Assembly: GCF_001905845.1 (NCBI RefSeq)
Contig: NZ_LIVZ01000002.1
Span: 620,001 to 684,000 of the forward strand
Source: Streptomyces sp. TSRI0107
GTDB lineage: Bacteria; Actinomycetota; Actinomycetes; Streptomycetales; Streptomycetaceae
DNA length: 64,000 bases
Direction of reading: 5' to 3'
Made by a program: the position numbers and the translations under genes. Every line of letters begins with the position of its first letter. Within the stretch, counting starts at the first letter, position 1. The notes below the pieces were generated by a model. That model searched no databases. It was given only the letters and a program-made list of their open reading frames with translations, and had not been told where the DNA came from. Below, piece after piece: positions 52,217 to 60,961 of the stretch.

Positions 52217-55200
52217 TTGTTCACATTCCAGTTGCTTGGACCGCTGAAAATAGCGGCCAACGGGAGGACCGTCCACCTCAAGGCAAAGAAACCTCGCATA
52301 CTTCTCGCCGCGCTTCTGGTCGGCGGAAACCGAGGAGTGAGCAACGACCGGCTGGTTTCTCTTCTCTGGGATGACGAAGACGTCCCCAAGAACAGTCGTG
52401 GAGCTCTGCACATCCACATCAACCGCCTGCGCCGGACGCTGACCTCCACCGTCGCGGCGGGCGGCGACCTCATCCGCACCACACCCGACGGCTACGCCAT
52501 CGACGTCGGCGCCGACAACCTCGACATCCTCCGCTTCGAGCAGCTGGAGCAGGAGTTCCGCAGGCAGCGCGGACGCGTCGCCCCGCAGGCCGAGTCCGAC
52601 CTGGTCGAGGCGGCGCTGTCGATGTGGCGCGGACCGGCCCTGTGCGACATTCCGAGCGACCGGCTGCGCCAGAGCGTCGCACCGCAACTCACCGAACGCC
52701 GGCTGGCCCTGCTGGAATACCATTTCGAACTCAAATTGCGCATGGGCGCGCATGAAGAGGCGATCGGTGAACTGCGCAGCACGGTGGTGAAACACCCGCT
52801 CCGCGAGAATCTATGGGCGCAATTGATCCGGGCGCTTTACGAGACCGGCCGCAAGGCGGAGTCACTGCAGACTTACCTGACACTTTCCCGGACGCTCGCG
52901 GAAGAAGCCGGAATCGACCCGAGCAATGATCTCCAGAAACTTCATCGAAGCATTCTGAATGATTCCTACGAGCCGCCCGAGCCGGAGCCGGCCGCGCAGC
53001 CGCAGGGACCGGATCACGAGCCCGACAATGCGGCGGTCGCGTCCTACAACTGGACCGAACTCTGCCAACTCCCGCCGATCGTCGCGGACTTCGTGGGACG
53101 CGACGAACCGCTTGAACAGATGACCGCCCTGTTGAAGGGGAACGCCGGGGGAACCGCCCTTTCCATCGTGGTGGTGACAGGCCCGGCCGGAGTCGGCAAG
53201 ACCGCGCTCGCGGTGCGGGCGGCCCACCAGGTGCGCTCCCACTTCCTCGACGGCCAGTGGTTCGTCCGGTTCGGCGGCGCGGGCGACCAGTCCCGGTCCC
53301 CGTCCGACGTGCTGGCCGAGCTGCTGCGCCGCTCCGGCGTGTCCAGCGCGGCCATCCCGTCCGACGTCGAGTCGCGCGCCGCCATGTTCCGGGCACGCCT
53401 CGCGGACCGGCGGGTCCTGCTGCTGCTGGACGACATCCGCGAGGCCGAGCAGATCGTCCCGCTGCTGCCCGGCACGTCCAGCTGCACGGTGCTCATCACC
53501 AGCCGGAGCAACCTCACCGAGCTGGTCGCCCTGCACGGCGCCCGGCTGGTGCCGCTGAACGTGCTCACCGCGCGGGAGGCGGAGTCGCTGCTGTCGCACA
53601 TGCTCGGCCCGAGCCGGTCCGCCGACCCGGAGGACCTGGCCGAACTGGCGGAGCTGTGCGCGTACCTCCCGCTGGCGCTGCGGGTCGCCGCCGCCAGCCT
53701 GCTGTCGCGTCCGCAGCTGGCCCTGAGCACCTACATCGAGGAGCTGCGGCACGGGAACCGGGTGGCGAAGCTGACCGTCGGCAGCAACCGGCGCGCGGCG
53801 GTCCAGGCCGCCTTCGACCTGTCGTACCACGCGCAGACCGCCCAGGCGCAGCAGCTGTTCCGGCTGCTGGGGCTGGTGCCGATCCGCGACTACACCGCGG
53901 CGTCGGCCGCGGCCCTGCTCGACCTGCCCGCCTCCGAGGCCGAACTGCTGCTCCAGGACCTGGCGTTCGCCAGCCTGCTCGAGGAGCACTCGCCCGGCCG
54001 CTACCGGTTCCACGAGCTGATGCAGATCTACGCGGCCGAGCGGGCCCGCGAGGAGGACACCGTCCAGGAGCGCCGGGCGGCCGAACAGCGGCTGTTCACC
54101 TGGTACCTGTACAGCGCGGCGTCCGCCGTGGTCCCCCGCTACCCGGGGATGATCCGGCTGCCGATGGCCGACCCGCCCGACTCCGTGCATCCGCTGCCCT
54201 TCGCCACGGACGAGGCGGCCCTGCAGTGGCTGCTCGTGGAACGTGCCAACCTCATCGCGGTCATCGCCTGCGCGGCGGCCCAGGACTCGCTGACCGCGCA
54301 CGAGACCGGCTGGCTGCTCGCCGACGTGCTGCGCGGGTACTTCTGGTCGGGCTGGAACAGCAACGAGTGGAAGACGGCCGCCCGGGCGGGCCTGAACTCG
54401 GCGCGCAAGGCGGGCGACCCGCCGGCCCAGTGGGCGATGAACTACAGCCTGGGCCTGGCCAACTACCGCAGCGCCGACTACGACCTGTCCCACACGCACC
54501 TCACGGAGGCCGGCTGGCTCGCCGCCCAGCACGGGCTGCGCACCTTCGCCGCCGAGACCAGCAACGGCATGGGCCTGCTCCTGCTCGCCCAGGGCCGGCT
54601 GCGGGACGCGGCCCAGGCGCTGGAGGACGGTCTCGTGCTCGACCGTGAGCTGGACCTGCCCATCGCGGAGGCCAGGGCTCGGCGCCACCTGGGCAGCGTG
54701 GAGCACGCGCGGGGCCACTTCAGCAGTGCGCTGGCCCAGTTCAAGCGGGCCCAGCGGATCGACCGGGAGCACGGCGTCAGGTTCACCGAGTCGGAGACCC
54801 TGGGCCGGATCGGGCTGACGCTGTGCGCGCTCGGCCGGGGCGAGGAGGGTCTGGGCGCGCTGTGGCTGTCGCTGCGGGCGAGCCACGAACTGGGCGGGCG
54901 GTTCGACCGCGCCGCGGCCCACTGCCGCCTGGCCGTGGGACAGTTGATGGAGCGGCAGCCGGGGACGGCGACCGAGCACGCCCGGGCCGCGGAGATGCTG
55001 GCCAAGGACCTCGGTGACCAGGTCGTCTCGGCGGACGCGCACAACATCCTGGCGTCCTGCAGCCGGATGTCGGGACACCTGGACCTGGCGGAGCACGAGT
55101 ACGAGCGGGCGAGGGTGCTGGCCGGTCTCGCGGGACATCCGCAGTCGGCCGTCGAGGCCCTGTTCGGTCTGGCGGTCGTCGCGCTGGAGCGGGGCCTTCC

Positions 55201-55525
55201 GCACCGGGCGCTCGACTGCCTCTCGAGGGCGATGGACCACGCTCGCAAGGACCACCTGGTGCTGTGCGAGGCCCATGTGACGCTGCTGCGCTGTGTGGCC
55301 TTCAGCGCCATGGGCAAGTGGCAGGACGCCGTGGTGTGCGGCTCCGACGCGGCCGACACGTATCTCGCGCTCGGCAGCAGCTGTGGCGAGGAGCGGTCGC
55401 GCGAGCTGGTCCGGCAGGCCGAGCTGGGCATGTTCGACCTGGCGGAGTTCCTGCGCGCGTCGCCGCGGTTCGTGCCGATCGCCACCACCGTGCTGGCGCA
55501 GTCGGCGTGCGGTTTCGACAGCTGA
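52217..55525 (+). CDS. AfsR-like SARP regulator with NB-ARC and TPR regions
   Basis: This protein of 1102 residues begins with an OmpR-like winged-helix domain (residues 1-95, FTFQLLGPLKI through LHIHINRLRRTL), then a BTAD domain (about 96-245, LEAALSMWRGPAL-type). An NB-ARC ATPase follows from about 280, with Walker A GPAGVGKTA near 322 and LLLLDDI as Walker B. TPR-type helices fill about 640-1070. This is the large AfsR-type SARP, which recruits RNA polymerase at direct repeats and responds through its ATPase/TPR part. I chose TTG 52217 because AGGGGGA stands five bases before it and SARPs typically begin just there; upstream in-frame starts add a non-conserved tail. It is probably the main activator of the cluster. 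Confidence 0.9.
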   Translation: MFTFQLLGPLKIAANGRTVHLKAKKPRILLAALLVGGNRGVSNDRLVSLLWDDEDVPKNSRGALHIHINRLRRTLTSTVAAGGDLIRTTPDGYAIDVGADNLDILRFEQLEQEFRRQRGRVAPQAESDLVEAALSMWRGPALCDIPSDRLRQSVAPQLTERRLALLEYHFELKLRMGAHEEAIGELRSTVVKHPLRENLWAQLIRALYETGRKAESLQTYLTLSRTLAEEAGIDPSNDLQKLHRSILNDSYEPPEPEPAAQPQGPDHEPDNAAVASYNWTELCQLPPIVADFVGRDEPLEQMTALLKGNAGGTALSIVVVTGPAGVGKTALAVRAAHQVRSHFLDGQWFVRFGGAGDQSRSPSDVLAELLRRSGVSSAAIPSDVESRAAMFRARLADRRVLLLLDDIREAEQIVPLLPGTSSCTVLITSRSNLTELVALHGARLVPLNVLTAREAESLLSHMLGPSRSADPEDLAELAELCAYLPLALRVAAASLLSRPQLALSTYIEELRHGNRVAKLTVGSNRRAAVQAAFDLSYHAQTAQAQQLFRLLGLVPIRDYTAASAAALLDLPASEAELLLQDLAFASLLEEHSPGRYRFHELMQIYAAERAREEDTVQERRAAEQRLFTWYLYSAASAVVPRYPGMIRLPMADPPDSVHPLPFATDEAALQWLLVERANLIAVIACAAAQDSLTAHETGWLLADVLRGYFWSGWNSNEWKTAARAGLNSARKAGDPPAQWAMNYSLGLANYRSADYDLSHTHLTEAGWLAAQHGLRTFAAETSNGMGLLLLAQGRLRDAAQALEDGLVLDRELDLPIAEARARRHLGSVEHARGHFSSALAQFKRAQRIDREHGVRFTESETLGRIGLTLCALGRGEEGLGALWLSLRASHELGGRFDRAAAHCRLAVGQLMERQPGTATEHARAAEMLAKDLGDQVVSADAHNILASCSRMSGHLDLAEHEYERARVLAGLAGHPQSAVEALFGLAVVALERGLPHRALDCLSRAMDHARKDHLVLCEAHVTLLRCVAFSAMGKWQDAVVCGSDAADTYLALGSSCGEERSRELVRQAELGMFDLAEFLRASPRFVPIATTVLAQSACGFDS

Positions 55526-55576
55526 ACCGCCCCTTTCACGCGGACGCGGCAGCACGCCTGGGGCCGGTCCGGAGCG

Positions 55577-55598
55577 GTGGATCGCGGGTGGATCGCGG
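55577..55598 (+). promoter_or_regulatory. Perfect 11-bp direct repeat, candidate SARP site before the second SARP gene
   Basis: GTGGATCGCGG occurs twice in direct succession (55577-55587 and 55588-55598). SARPs bind heptamer direct repeats at an 11-bp period, so spacing and position (about 160 bases before the GTG start) fit. The core does not match the TCGAG consensus exactly. Confidence 0.45.
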
Positions 55599-55756
55599 GT
55601 GCAAGAGGTCATGCAAGCGCGTTGAAAGAGACCCGACATAGCCATCTGACAGGTTGGAGCCGTTCAGCACGGGAGCACAGCGTCGTGCCCCCGGTGTCTG
55701 TGCCCGGCTCGAGGCACATCCACCACGGGCCTTCAGTCAGCAAGGAGGTTGGTTTC

Positions 55757-56677
55757 GTGTCCCCTTCGGCGTCAGTCCTCCACAGAAGCGACGCATTCGG
55801 CTCCCTTGAGACCGCCGGTCACCCCCCGGTCCGCATCCAGTTGCTCGGTCACTTCGAGGCCAGTGCGGCGCACGGTTCCGCAACGCCCAGCGCGCCGAAG
55901 GTCAGGCAGGTCCTCGCCCTGCTCGCGGTGCACGCCGACCAGGTCGTCCCGGTCTCCTCCATCTTCCGGGAGCTGTGGCCGGAGGACGCTCCGCGCACCG
56001 CGCTGCGGACCGTCCAGACCTACCTGGGACAGCTGCGCAAGCTGCTGTCCGACACCACCGGACTGCCCTCCGCCGCCGTGGCCGAGGACATGCTGGTGAC
56101 CGAGGGCCGCGGCTACATGCTGCGCAGCACGGCCATCAGCCTCGACTCGCAGGACTTCGAACGCCTGGTGAACCGGGCGCGCAGCGCGGCGACGGTCCAG
56201 GACCACGCCAAGGCCGCCATGCTGTTCACCCAGGCGCTCGCCCTGTGGCGCGGTCCGGCACTCGCCAACGTCCAGGCCGGTCCCCTGCTGCACACGCACA
56301 TCGACCGGCTGGAGGAGTCCCGGCTGAGCGTCGTGGAGCAGTGGATCGCCGCGAAGCTCGCGCTGCAGCAGCACCAGGACGTGCTGAGCGACCTCACCGC
56401 GCTGGTGGCGCAGCACCCGCTCAACGAGTGCCTGCACGCCCAGCTGATGACGGTGCTGCACCGGTGCGGCCGCCGCGCCTCGGCGCTGGAGGTCTACCAG
56501 CAGCTGCGCACCCGGCTCATCGAGCACATCGGCCTGGAGCCCGCCTCCCACGTCAAGGCGCTCCAGCAGGTCATCCTGGCCGGCGACCACGCGCCCGACA
56601 CGGTCACGGCGTTCGGCACCGGAGCGGCCCGCAAGCTGGCCGACCGCGGGCAGCGGGGTCTCGCCCGCCCCGCGTGA
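55757..56677 (+). CDS. Short SARP transcriptional activator
   Basis: This SARP has 306 residues: a leader of about 25, a winged-helix DNA-binding domain (VRIQLLGHFEA through TYLGQLRKLLS, about 26-120), then the BTAD domain (FERLVNRARSAA through LEPASHVKALQQVI, about 128-275). There is no ATPase. It starts at GTG 55757 with a strong AAGGAGG nine bases upstream. The gene follows the AfsR-like SARP by 231 bases on the same strand. That gap holds a perfect 11-bp direct repeat, so the large SARP may activate this one in a cascade; that link is an inference. Confidence 0.9.
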   Translation: MSPSASVLHRSDAFGSLETAGHPPVRIQLLGHFEASAAHGSATPSAPKVRQVLALLAVHADQVVPVSSIFRELWPEDAPRTALRTVQTYLGQLRKLLSDTTGLPSAAVAEDMLVTEGRGYMLRSTAISLDSQDFERLVNRARSAATVQDHAKAAMLFTQALALWRGPALANVQAGPLLHTHIDRLEESRLSVVEQWIAAKLALQQHQDVLSDLTALVAQHPLNECLHAQLMTVLHRCGRRASALEVYQQLRTRLIEHIGLEPASHVKALQQVILAGDHAPDTVTAFGTGAARKLADRGQRGLARPA

Positions 56678-56762
56678 CGGCCCGGCCGGCCCGGGTCCCG
56701 CCAGATCCTTGCCCGGCCCGCAGTTCCCTTTCTTTCCCACTCCCCTTTCACGAAAGGCTGTC

Positions 56763-57680
56763 ATGCGTCTGCGTATCCACACCGAGCCGTCCCAGGGCGC
56801 CTCGTACGACACCGTGCTCAAGGTCGCCCGTGCCGCGGAGGACCTCGGATTCGACGCCTTCTTCCGTTCCGACCACTACCTGAAGCTGGGTGACGTCGAC
56901 GGGCTGCCGGGGCCGTCCGACGCGTGGGTGACGCTGGCGGGCCTCGCCCGGGAGACCTCCCGGATCCGGCTCGGCACGCTGGTCACGCCGGTCACCTTCC
57001 GCTGGCCGGGCCAGCTGGCGATCCAGGTCGGGCAGGTCGACCACATGGCGGGCGGCCGGGTGTCGGTGGGCATCGGCACCGGCTGGTTCGCCGAGGAGCA
57101 CGCCGCCTACGGCATTCCGTTCCCCGCCAAGCGGTTCGGGATGCTGGAGGAGCAGCTGGAGATCGTCAAGTCGCTCTGGGAGACCCCGGCCGGCGGCACC
57201 TACGACTTCAAGGGCACGCACTACCAGCTCGAGGGCGCCGTCGCCCCGCTGAGGGCGGGTGACGGCACCCGGCCGCAGATCATCGTCGGCGGTGTCGGCA
57301 CCGGCAAGACGCCGGCGCTCGCGGCGCGCTTCGCGGACGAGTTCAACACCGCGTTCGTCACGCCCGAGAAGGCGGCGGAGCTGTACGGCCGGGTCCGCGA
57401 GGAGTCCGCGAAGGCGGGCCGCGACCCGCAGTCCCTGGAGTTCTCGATCATCCAGACCGTGTGCTGCGGCAAGGACGACGCACAGGTCCAGGCGCGCGAC
57501 GACGCGTTCACCGAGCAGCTCGACGGCAACGCGCTGCGCGGCACCCCGGCCGAACTGGTCGATAAGCTCGGCCGGTTCGCCGAGGCGGGCGCGGACATCG
57601 CCTACCTGCGCGTACTGGACCTGCACGACCTGGACCACCTGGAACTGATCGCCTCCGAGGTCCTGCCGCAGCTCGCCTGA
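56763..57680 (+). CDS. LLM-family (F420-dependent type) oxidoreductase
   Basis: This protein of 305 residues has the luciferase-like TIM-barrel features: AAEDLGFDAFFRSDHYL, TSRIRLGTLVTPVTFRWPG, GRVSVGIGTGWFAEEH, and a phosphate-binding PQIIVGGVGTGKT stretch. The ordering fits the F420-dependent branch (N5,N10-methylene-tetrahydromethanopterin-reductase-like). It probably reduces a double bond or carbonyl, or oxidises an alcohol, with F420; the substrate is unknown. It starts at ATG 56763 with GAAAGG upstream, 85 bases after the short SARP. A strong hairpin follows its stop by about 30 bases. Confidence 0.85.
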   Translation: MRLRIHTEPSQGASYDTVLKVARAAEDLGFDAFFRSDHYLKLGDVDGLPGPSDAWVTLAGLARETSRIRLGTLVTPVTFRWPGQLAIQVGQVDHMAGGRVSVGIGTGWFAEEHAAYGIPFPAKRFGMLEEQLEIVKSLWETPAGGTYDFKGTHYQLEGAVAPLRAGDGTRPQIIVGGVGTGKTPALAARFADEFNTAFVTPEKAAELYGRVREESAKAGRDPQSLEFSIIQTVCCGKDDAQVQARDDAFTEQLDGNALRGTPAELVDKLGRFAEAGADIAYLRVLDLHDLDHLELIASEVLPQLA

Positions 57681-57711
57681 ACCGACCCGTCCACGGACGG
57701 TCACCCACACC

Positions 57712-57738
57712 GAGGGGCGCCGAATCCCGGCGCCCCTC
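57712..57738 (+). terminator. Strong hairpin terminator after the LLM oxidoreductase gene
   Basis: GAGGGGCGCC (57712-57721) pairs perfectly with GGCGCCCCTC (57729-57738) around a 7-base loop, about 30 bases after the stop codon. Confidence 0.8.
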
Positions 57739-57905
57739 AGCCATGCCCGGACGAGCACGGCAGCCGGCCCGGGACAGCGCTCGGCCCTGCGCGGCGCCGC
57801 CCCGACCCAGACGCAGCCCGGCACACACTCGGCTCCGCACAGATACAGCCCCAGCACACGCACGCGCGGCTCGGCACCCAGCCAGCCCGGCACACACCCA
57901 GCCAG

Positions 57906-58095
57906 CTAGGCTCTGTCGTTTGGATCAGCCCGGCTGTGAGGGACGGTGCGTCCTGGCCGAGTCGAGCGGGGTCTGGTGCGTGCAGCTGCAAGGCGGAGGA
58001 GGGAGTCGACGCGGCGCGTCGGCGACTGACGACAACGCGGCAGATGTGCGTGCCAGACCCTGCGACGCCGGGATGATCCAAACGACAGGGCCTAG
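57906..58095. mobile_element. MITE-like element with near-perfect terminal inverted repeats
   Basis: The ends (57906-57934 and 58067-58095) are 29-base inverted repeats with only two mismatches, containing GGCTCTGTCGTTTGGATCA on the left. Both ends carry CTAG, a possible 4-bp target duplication. The interior has a second imperfect inverted repeat (GGTCTGGTGCGTGCA near 57970 against its counterpart near 58045). There is no room for a transposase, so it would have moved with the help of an enzyme encoded elsewhere, perhaps of an IS5-type family. Confidence 0.7.
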
Positions 58096-58285
58096 GTATG
58101 GCGTAGCCGCGGGCGGACCTGCCGCTGGGACTGCACGGGTGGGCACGGCGGCACACGCCGCGAGCGAGAGACGCCCACGCCCGCGCCGCCGGAGCGCGGC
58201 AACCTCACCGTGAGCGCACGCCTAGCCCAAAACACACCCGGCCCCCCCAAGCACCAACCCCCTCAGCCAGCGCAGCGCCAACGCA

Positions 58286-58316
58286 CTGAGGGGCGCCGGA
58301 TCACGGCGCCCCCCAG
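58286..58316 (-). terminator. Hairpin terminator after the MFS gene
   Basis: GGGGCGCCG (58290-58298) pairs with CGGCGCCCC (58304-58312) around a 5-base loop, and three more pairs lie beyond one mismatch. It lies about 40 bases beyond the MFS stop on the minus strand. The core is nearly the same sequence as the hairpin at 57712. Confidence 0.7.
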
Positions 58317-58356
58317 GAGACTGCGTCAGAACACTGCGTCAGATCCGACGGAGTCG

Positions 58357-59955
58357 TCAGTCCGCGGCGTGAGCCACCTCCGTCGGACGGGACGACGCGG
58401 GCTTCTGCTCGACCGCGGTCGCGGCGTCGTCGCGCCGGTCGCGCAGCAGGAGGGCGACGACGACGAACGTCACCGCGCAGAGTGCGGCCAGCACCCACAG
58501 CAGGCTGTGGAAGCCCTGGGCGAAGGCCGAGGCGGCCACGTCCGTGAAGTCGCCGCGCTGCGCCGCCGGTTCGACGGTCTTTGCGGCGCTCTCCAGCTCG
58601 CCCTGGTTCATCAGGTTGGCGAGCGCCTCGGGGTCGTCGGCGTAGCGGGTGTCGAACTGGTCGAGCTTCCCGCTGACGGAGGACTGGGTGAAGCTGACGA
58701 GCAGCGAACCGGCGACGGCGATGGCGATGGTCTCACCGGCCAGCCGGACGGTGTTGAACATGCCGGCCGCCATGCCGGCCCGGGAGACCTCGACGCTGCT
58801 GACGGCGGCACCGTCGAGCAGGCCGAAGGAGATGCCCACGGCGATGCCGATCAGCGCCAGCGGCGGCAGCAGCGCCCAGTAGCTGATGCCGGGCTCGAGC
58901 ACGGTCAGCCAGGCGAGTCCGACCGCGGCGAGGATGACGGTGAGGGCGATCTGCACCTGGGCGGAGATCCAGCGGGTGGCGTAGCCGGCGATGGTCGGGA
59001 AGAACAGGGTCAGACCGGTGAGCATGATCAGGATGAGACCGGCCTTCTGGGCGCTGACCCCGTCCGCGGCGATGAAGTACGCGGGCAGGTAGACGGCGAG
59101 CGGCGTGAAGCCGAAGACGACCGGCACGGTGGCGAGGGACACGCCGACGAACTTGCGGTGCTTGAGCAGGCTCAGGTCGAACATCGGCTCGGACTGGCGC
59201 TGTTCGACGACTCCGAAGACCACGAGCAGGACGACGAAGCCGATGAAGCTGCCGAGCACCAGCGGGCTGCCCCAGCCGAGCTGCGGCCCCTCGACCAGGC
59301 CGAGGATCAGCAGCAGCAGTGCGAGCGTGAAGGTGACGGTGCCCGGCCAGTCGACCTTGCTGGCCTGCGGGTTGCGGGAGTCCGCCAGCGCGGGCGTGAA
59401 CAGCAGCACGACCAGGCCGATGATCGCGGGCACGAGGAACACCGACCGCCAGCCGAGGTTGCTGGTGAGCACACCGGCGATGCTGGGTCCGAAGGCGAGG
59501 CCGATACCGACCGACGTACCGAACAGACCGAAGGCGCGGGCGCGGGCGGGGCCGTCGAAGGCGTGGGCGAGGATGGCGCTGCCGCTGGTGGTGGCGGCGG
59601 CCGCGCCGATGCCGGCCACCGCCCGGGCAAGGTCGAGGACGATGATGTTGGGCGCCAGCGCCGAGATCAGCGCGCCGCCGGCGAACAGCAGTACACCGAC
59701 CTGGAAGACCTTGCGCCGTCCCACCAGGTCGGCGATCGAGCCGCTGGCGAGCATGAAGCTGGCGTAGGTCAGGTCGTACCCGTTGACCACCCACTGCCCG
59801 GCCGCGAGCGAGTTGTCGAGGTCCGCGCTGATGGCCGGCAGCGCGACCGACGCGCCGGTGATGGCGAGCGGGAAGAGGACCACCGTGAGACACACGGCGA
59901 GGAGCGTCAGGCCCGGCCTGCGGACGCGATCGTCGATTAACGCGGTGGAGGTCAT
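58357..59955 (-). CDS. MFS drug exporter, 14-helix DHA2 type
   Basis: This membrane protein of 532 residues shows the DHA2 pattern of about 14 hydrophobic helices. It starts with LTLLAVCLTVVLFPLAITGASVAL, then has the motif A-like GSIADLVGRRKVFQVG in the first inner loop, and continues with motif C-like GPSIAGVL. The last helix (WVLAALCAVTFVVVALLL) is followed by a short polar tail. It is a proton-coupled exporter, most likely for the product of this cluster or for self-resistance. Of several clustered Met codons I chose 59955, where AAGGA is nine bases upstream. It is divergent from an ArsR-like gene with only 60 bases between, so that regulator probably controls it. Confidence 0.92.
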   Translation of the reverse strand: MTSTALIDDRVRRPGLTLLAVCLTVVLFPLAITGASVALPAISADLDNSLAAGQWVVNGYDLTYASFMLASGSIADLVGRRKVFQVGVLLFAGGALISALAPNIIVLDLARAVAGIGAAAATTSGSAILAHAFDGPARARAFGLFGTSVGIGLAFGPSIAGVLTSNLGWRSVFLVPAIIGLVVLLFTPALADSRNPQASKVDWPGTVTFTLALLLLILGLVEGPQLGWGSPLVLGSFIGFVVLLVVFGVVEQRQSEPMFDLSLLKHRKFVGVSLATVPVVFGFTPLAVYLPAYFIAADGVSAQKAGLILIMLTGLTLFFPTIAGYATRWISAQVQIALTVILAAVGLAWLTVLEPGISYWALLPPLALIGIAVGISFGLLDGAAVSSVEVSRAGMAAGMFNTVRLAGETIAIAVAGSLLVSFTQSSVSGKLDQFDTRYADDPEALANLMNQGELESAAKTVEPAAQRGDFTDVAASAFAQGFHSLLWVLAALCAVTFVVVALLLRDRRDDAATAVEQKPASSRPTEVAHAAD

Positions 59956-60045
59956 GAGCATCATTCCTTGGTCTGGGGACGGTCCGGGCCGGGCCGACCC
60001 GGTAAGGTGTACGACATGAATCAAACAGGCTCTACGAGTGTACGA
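59956..60045. promoter_or_regulatory. Shared MFS/ArsR control region with paired GTGTACGA repeats
   Basis: The two start codons are only 60 bases apart. GTGTACGA occurs at 60007-60014, just before the ArsR ATG, and again at 60038-60045, a 31-base (about three-turn) spacing. They may be repressor half-sites for autoregulation. Confidence 0.4.
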
Positions 60046-60417
60046 TCCAACTCAAACACTGCTTCGCGCAAGTCGAGTGGGAAAGTTACTGCTCGAGCGG
60101 CGACGCTGACCCATCGCGATCCGCGCGACGTGCCCCTGTTGACCGTGCTGCAGGCCGTGTCCGATCCGGTACGGCTGTCACTGCTCCGCCAGCTCGCGGC
60201 CGCGGAGCCGACCGAGCTCGCGTGCGGCACCTTCGATCTGCCGGTGCGCAAGTCGGGCCTGAGTCACCACTTCACCGTCCTCCGCCAGGCCGGCCTGATC
60301 CTGCAGCACGACGAAGGTCCCCGCAGGCTCAACCGTCTGCGCCGGGCGGAGTTCGACGAGCAGTTCCCCGGCCTGCTCGACCTGATCCTGAGCGACCGGC
60401 CGATCACTGAAAAGTGA
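60016..60417 (+). CDS. ArsR-like winged-helix transcriptional regulator
   Basis: This protein of 133 residues has a basic/Ser-rich N-terminal tail of about 35, then a winged helix-turn-helix: VLQAVSDPVRLSLLRQLAAAE, then KSGLSHHFTVLRQAGLILQHDEGPRRLNRLRR as recognition helix and wing. It lacks the Cys clusters of metal sensors, so it likely senses an organic ligand. Divergence from the MFS exporter suggests a local repressor responding to the exported compound. Its stop region overlaps the convergent PPOX gene by 14 bases. AAGG is eight bases before the ATG. Confidence 0.85.
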   Translation: MNQTGSTSVRSNSNTASRKSSGKVTARAATLTHRDPRDVPLLTVLQAVSDPVRLSLLRQLAAAEPTELACGTFDLPVRKSGLSHHFTVLRQAGLILQHDEGPRRLNRLRRAEFDEQFPGLLDLILSDRPITEK

Positions 60418-60787
60418 CGCGCCTCGGCGTCATCCGGTACACGACCCGCGACGGGGCGTCGGGCGGCACCGACGCGTCCTTCACGCCGTAGCGCTCGGCC
60501 AGCCGCAGGAACGTCGACGCCTCCGGGTCCGGCTCGACGAGATCAACCTGCCCGCGGATCTCCAGGTACCGGTACGGTTGGTCCGGGTCGAGAACGGAAA
60601 TGGCCACCGCCGGGTTCTCCTGAATGTTCAGGTACTTGCGGCGCAACGTGGAATTGGTGAACCACAGATGGTTTCCGTCCCATTCGAACCACGTAGGGTT
60701 CACCTGAGGTGAACCGTCCGGCCGAACCGTGGCGAAATGCGCGAACAGCGGCCGCTCCAGCAGGTCACGATGGCTGTCAGGAATCAC
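60404..60787 (-). CDS. PPOX-class split-barrel flavin/F420 protein
   Basis: This protein of 127 residues has the pyridoxamine-phosphate-oxidase-like split barrel: LFAHFATVRPDGSPQVNPTW at the start, LWFTNSTLRRKYLNIQENP in the middle with the basic cofactor-binding stretch, and RYLEIRGQVDLVEPDPEAST. Small actinobacterial members of this class often use F420 rather than FMN. The GTG at 60787 is chosen because GAAGAAGGG lies seven bases upstream. Its 3' end overlaps the convergent ArsR gene. It and the LLM protein are the two probable F420 enzymes of the cluster; substrates are unknown. Confidence 0.8.
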   Translation of the reverse strand: MIPDSHRDLLERPLFAHFATVRPDGSPQVNPTWFEWDGNHLWFTNSTLRRKYLNIQENPAVAISVLDPDQPYRYLEIRGQVDLVEPDPEASTFLRLAERYGVKDASVPPDAPSRVVYRMTPRRVTFQ

Positions 60788-60961
60788 AGGACTACCCTTC
60801 TTCCGCGAGTTCGGCCGGCACTCCGACACTGGTGGAGATCCTGACGAACCCCGGTCGGCCCTGTCCAGCGAAGTCGGCACCGCCTAAGCCGATCCTTGTA
60901 TGGGCCTTGAACGCCACCGCCTAGCCTCGAGCGAAACGTCCTCGCGCGAAGGGAAACAAGC
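60788..60961. promoter_or_regulatory. Divergent region PPOX/SDR with SARP-like direct repeats
   Basis: CCTCGAGCGAA (60925-60935) and CCTCGCGCGAA (60940-60950) are 11-base direct repeats with one mismatch, set 15 bases apart. The first contains TCGAGCG, the classic SARP heptamer. They sit right before the ribosome site of the SDR gene. There is no clear -10/-35 pair. Confidence 0.35.

Larger units (their letters stand above)
57681..58356. other. Intergenic region holding two hairpins and a MITE-like element
   Basis: This is 676 bases without a credible gene. It contains a terminator hairpin after the LLM gene, a 190-bp inverted-repeat element (57906-58095), and a second, near-identical hairpin before the MFS stop. 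The flanks are C/A-rich with short repeats such as CAGCCCGGCACACAC (twice). Frames open across it are not protein-like. Confidence 0.75.
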
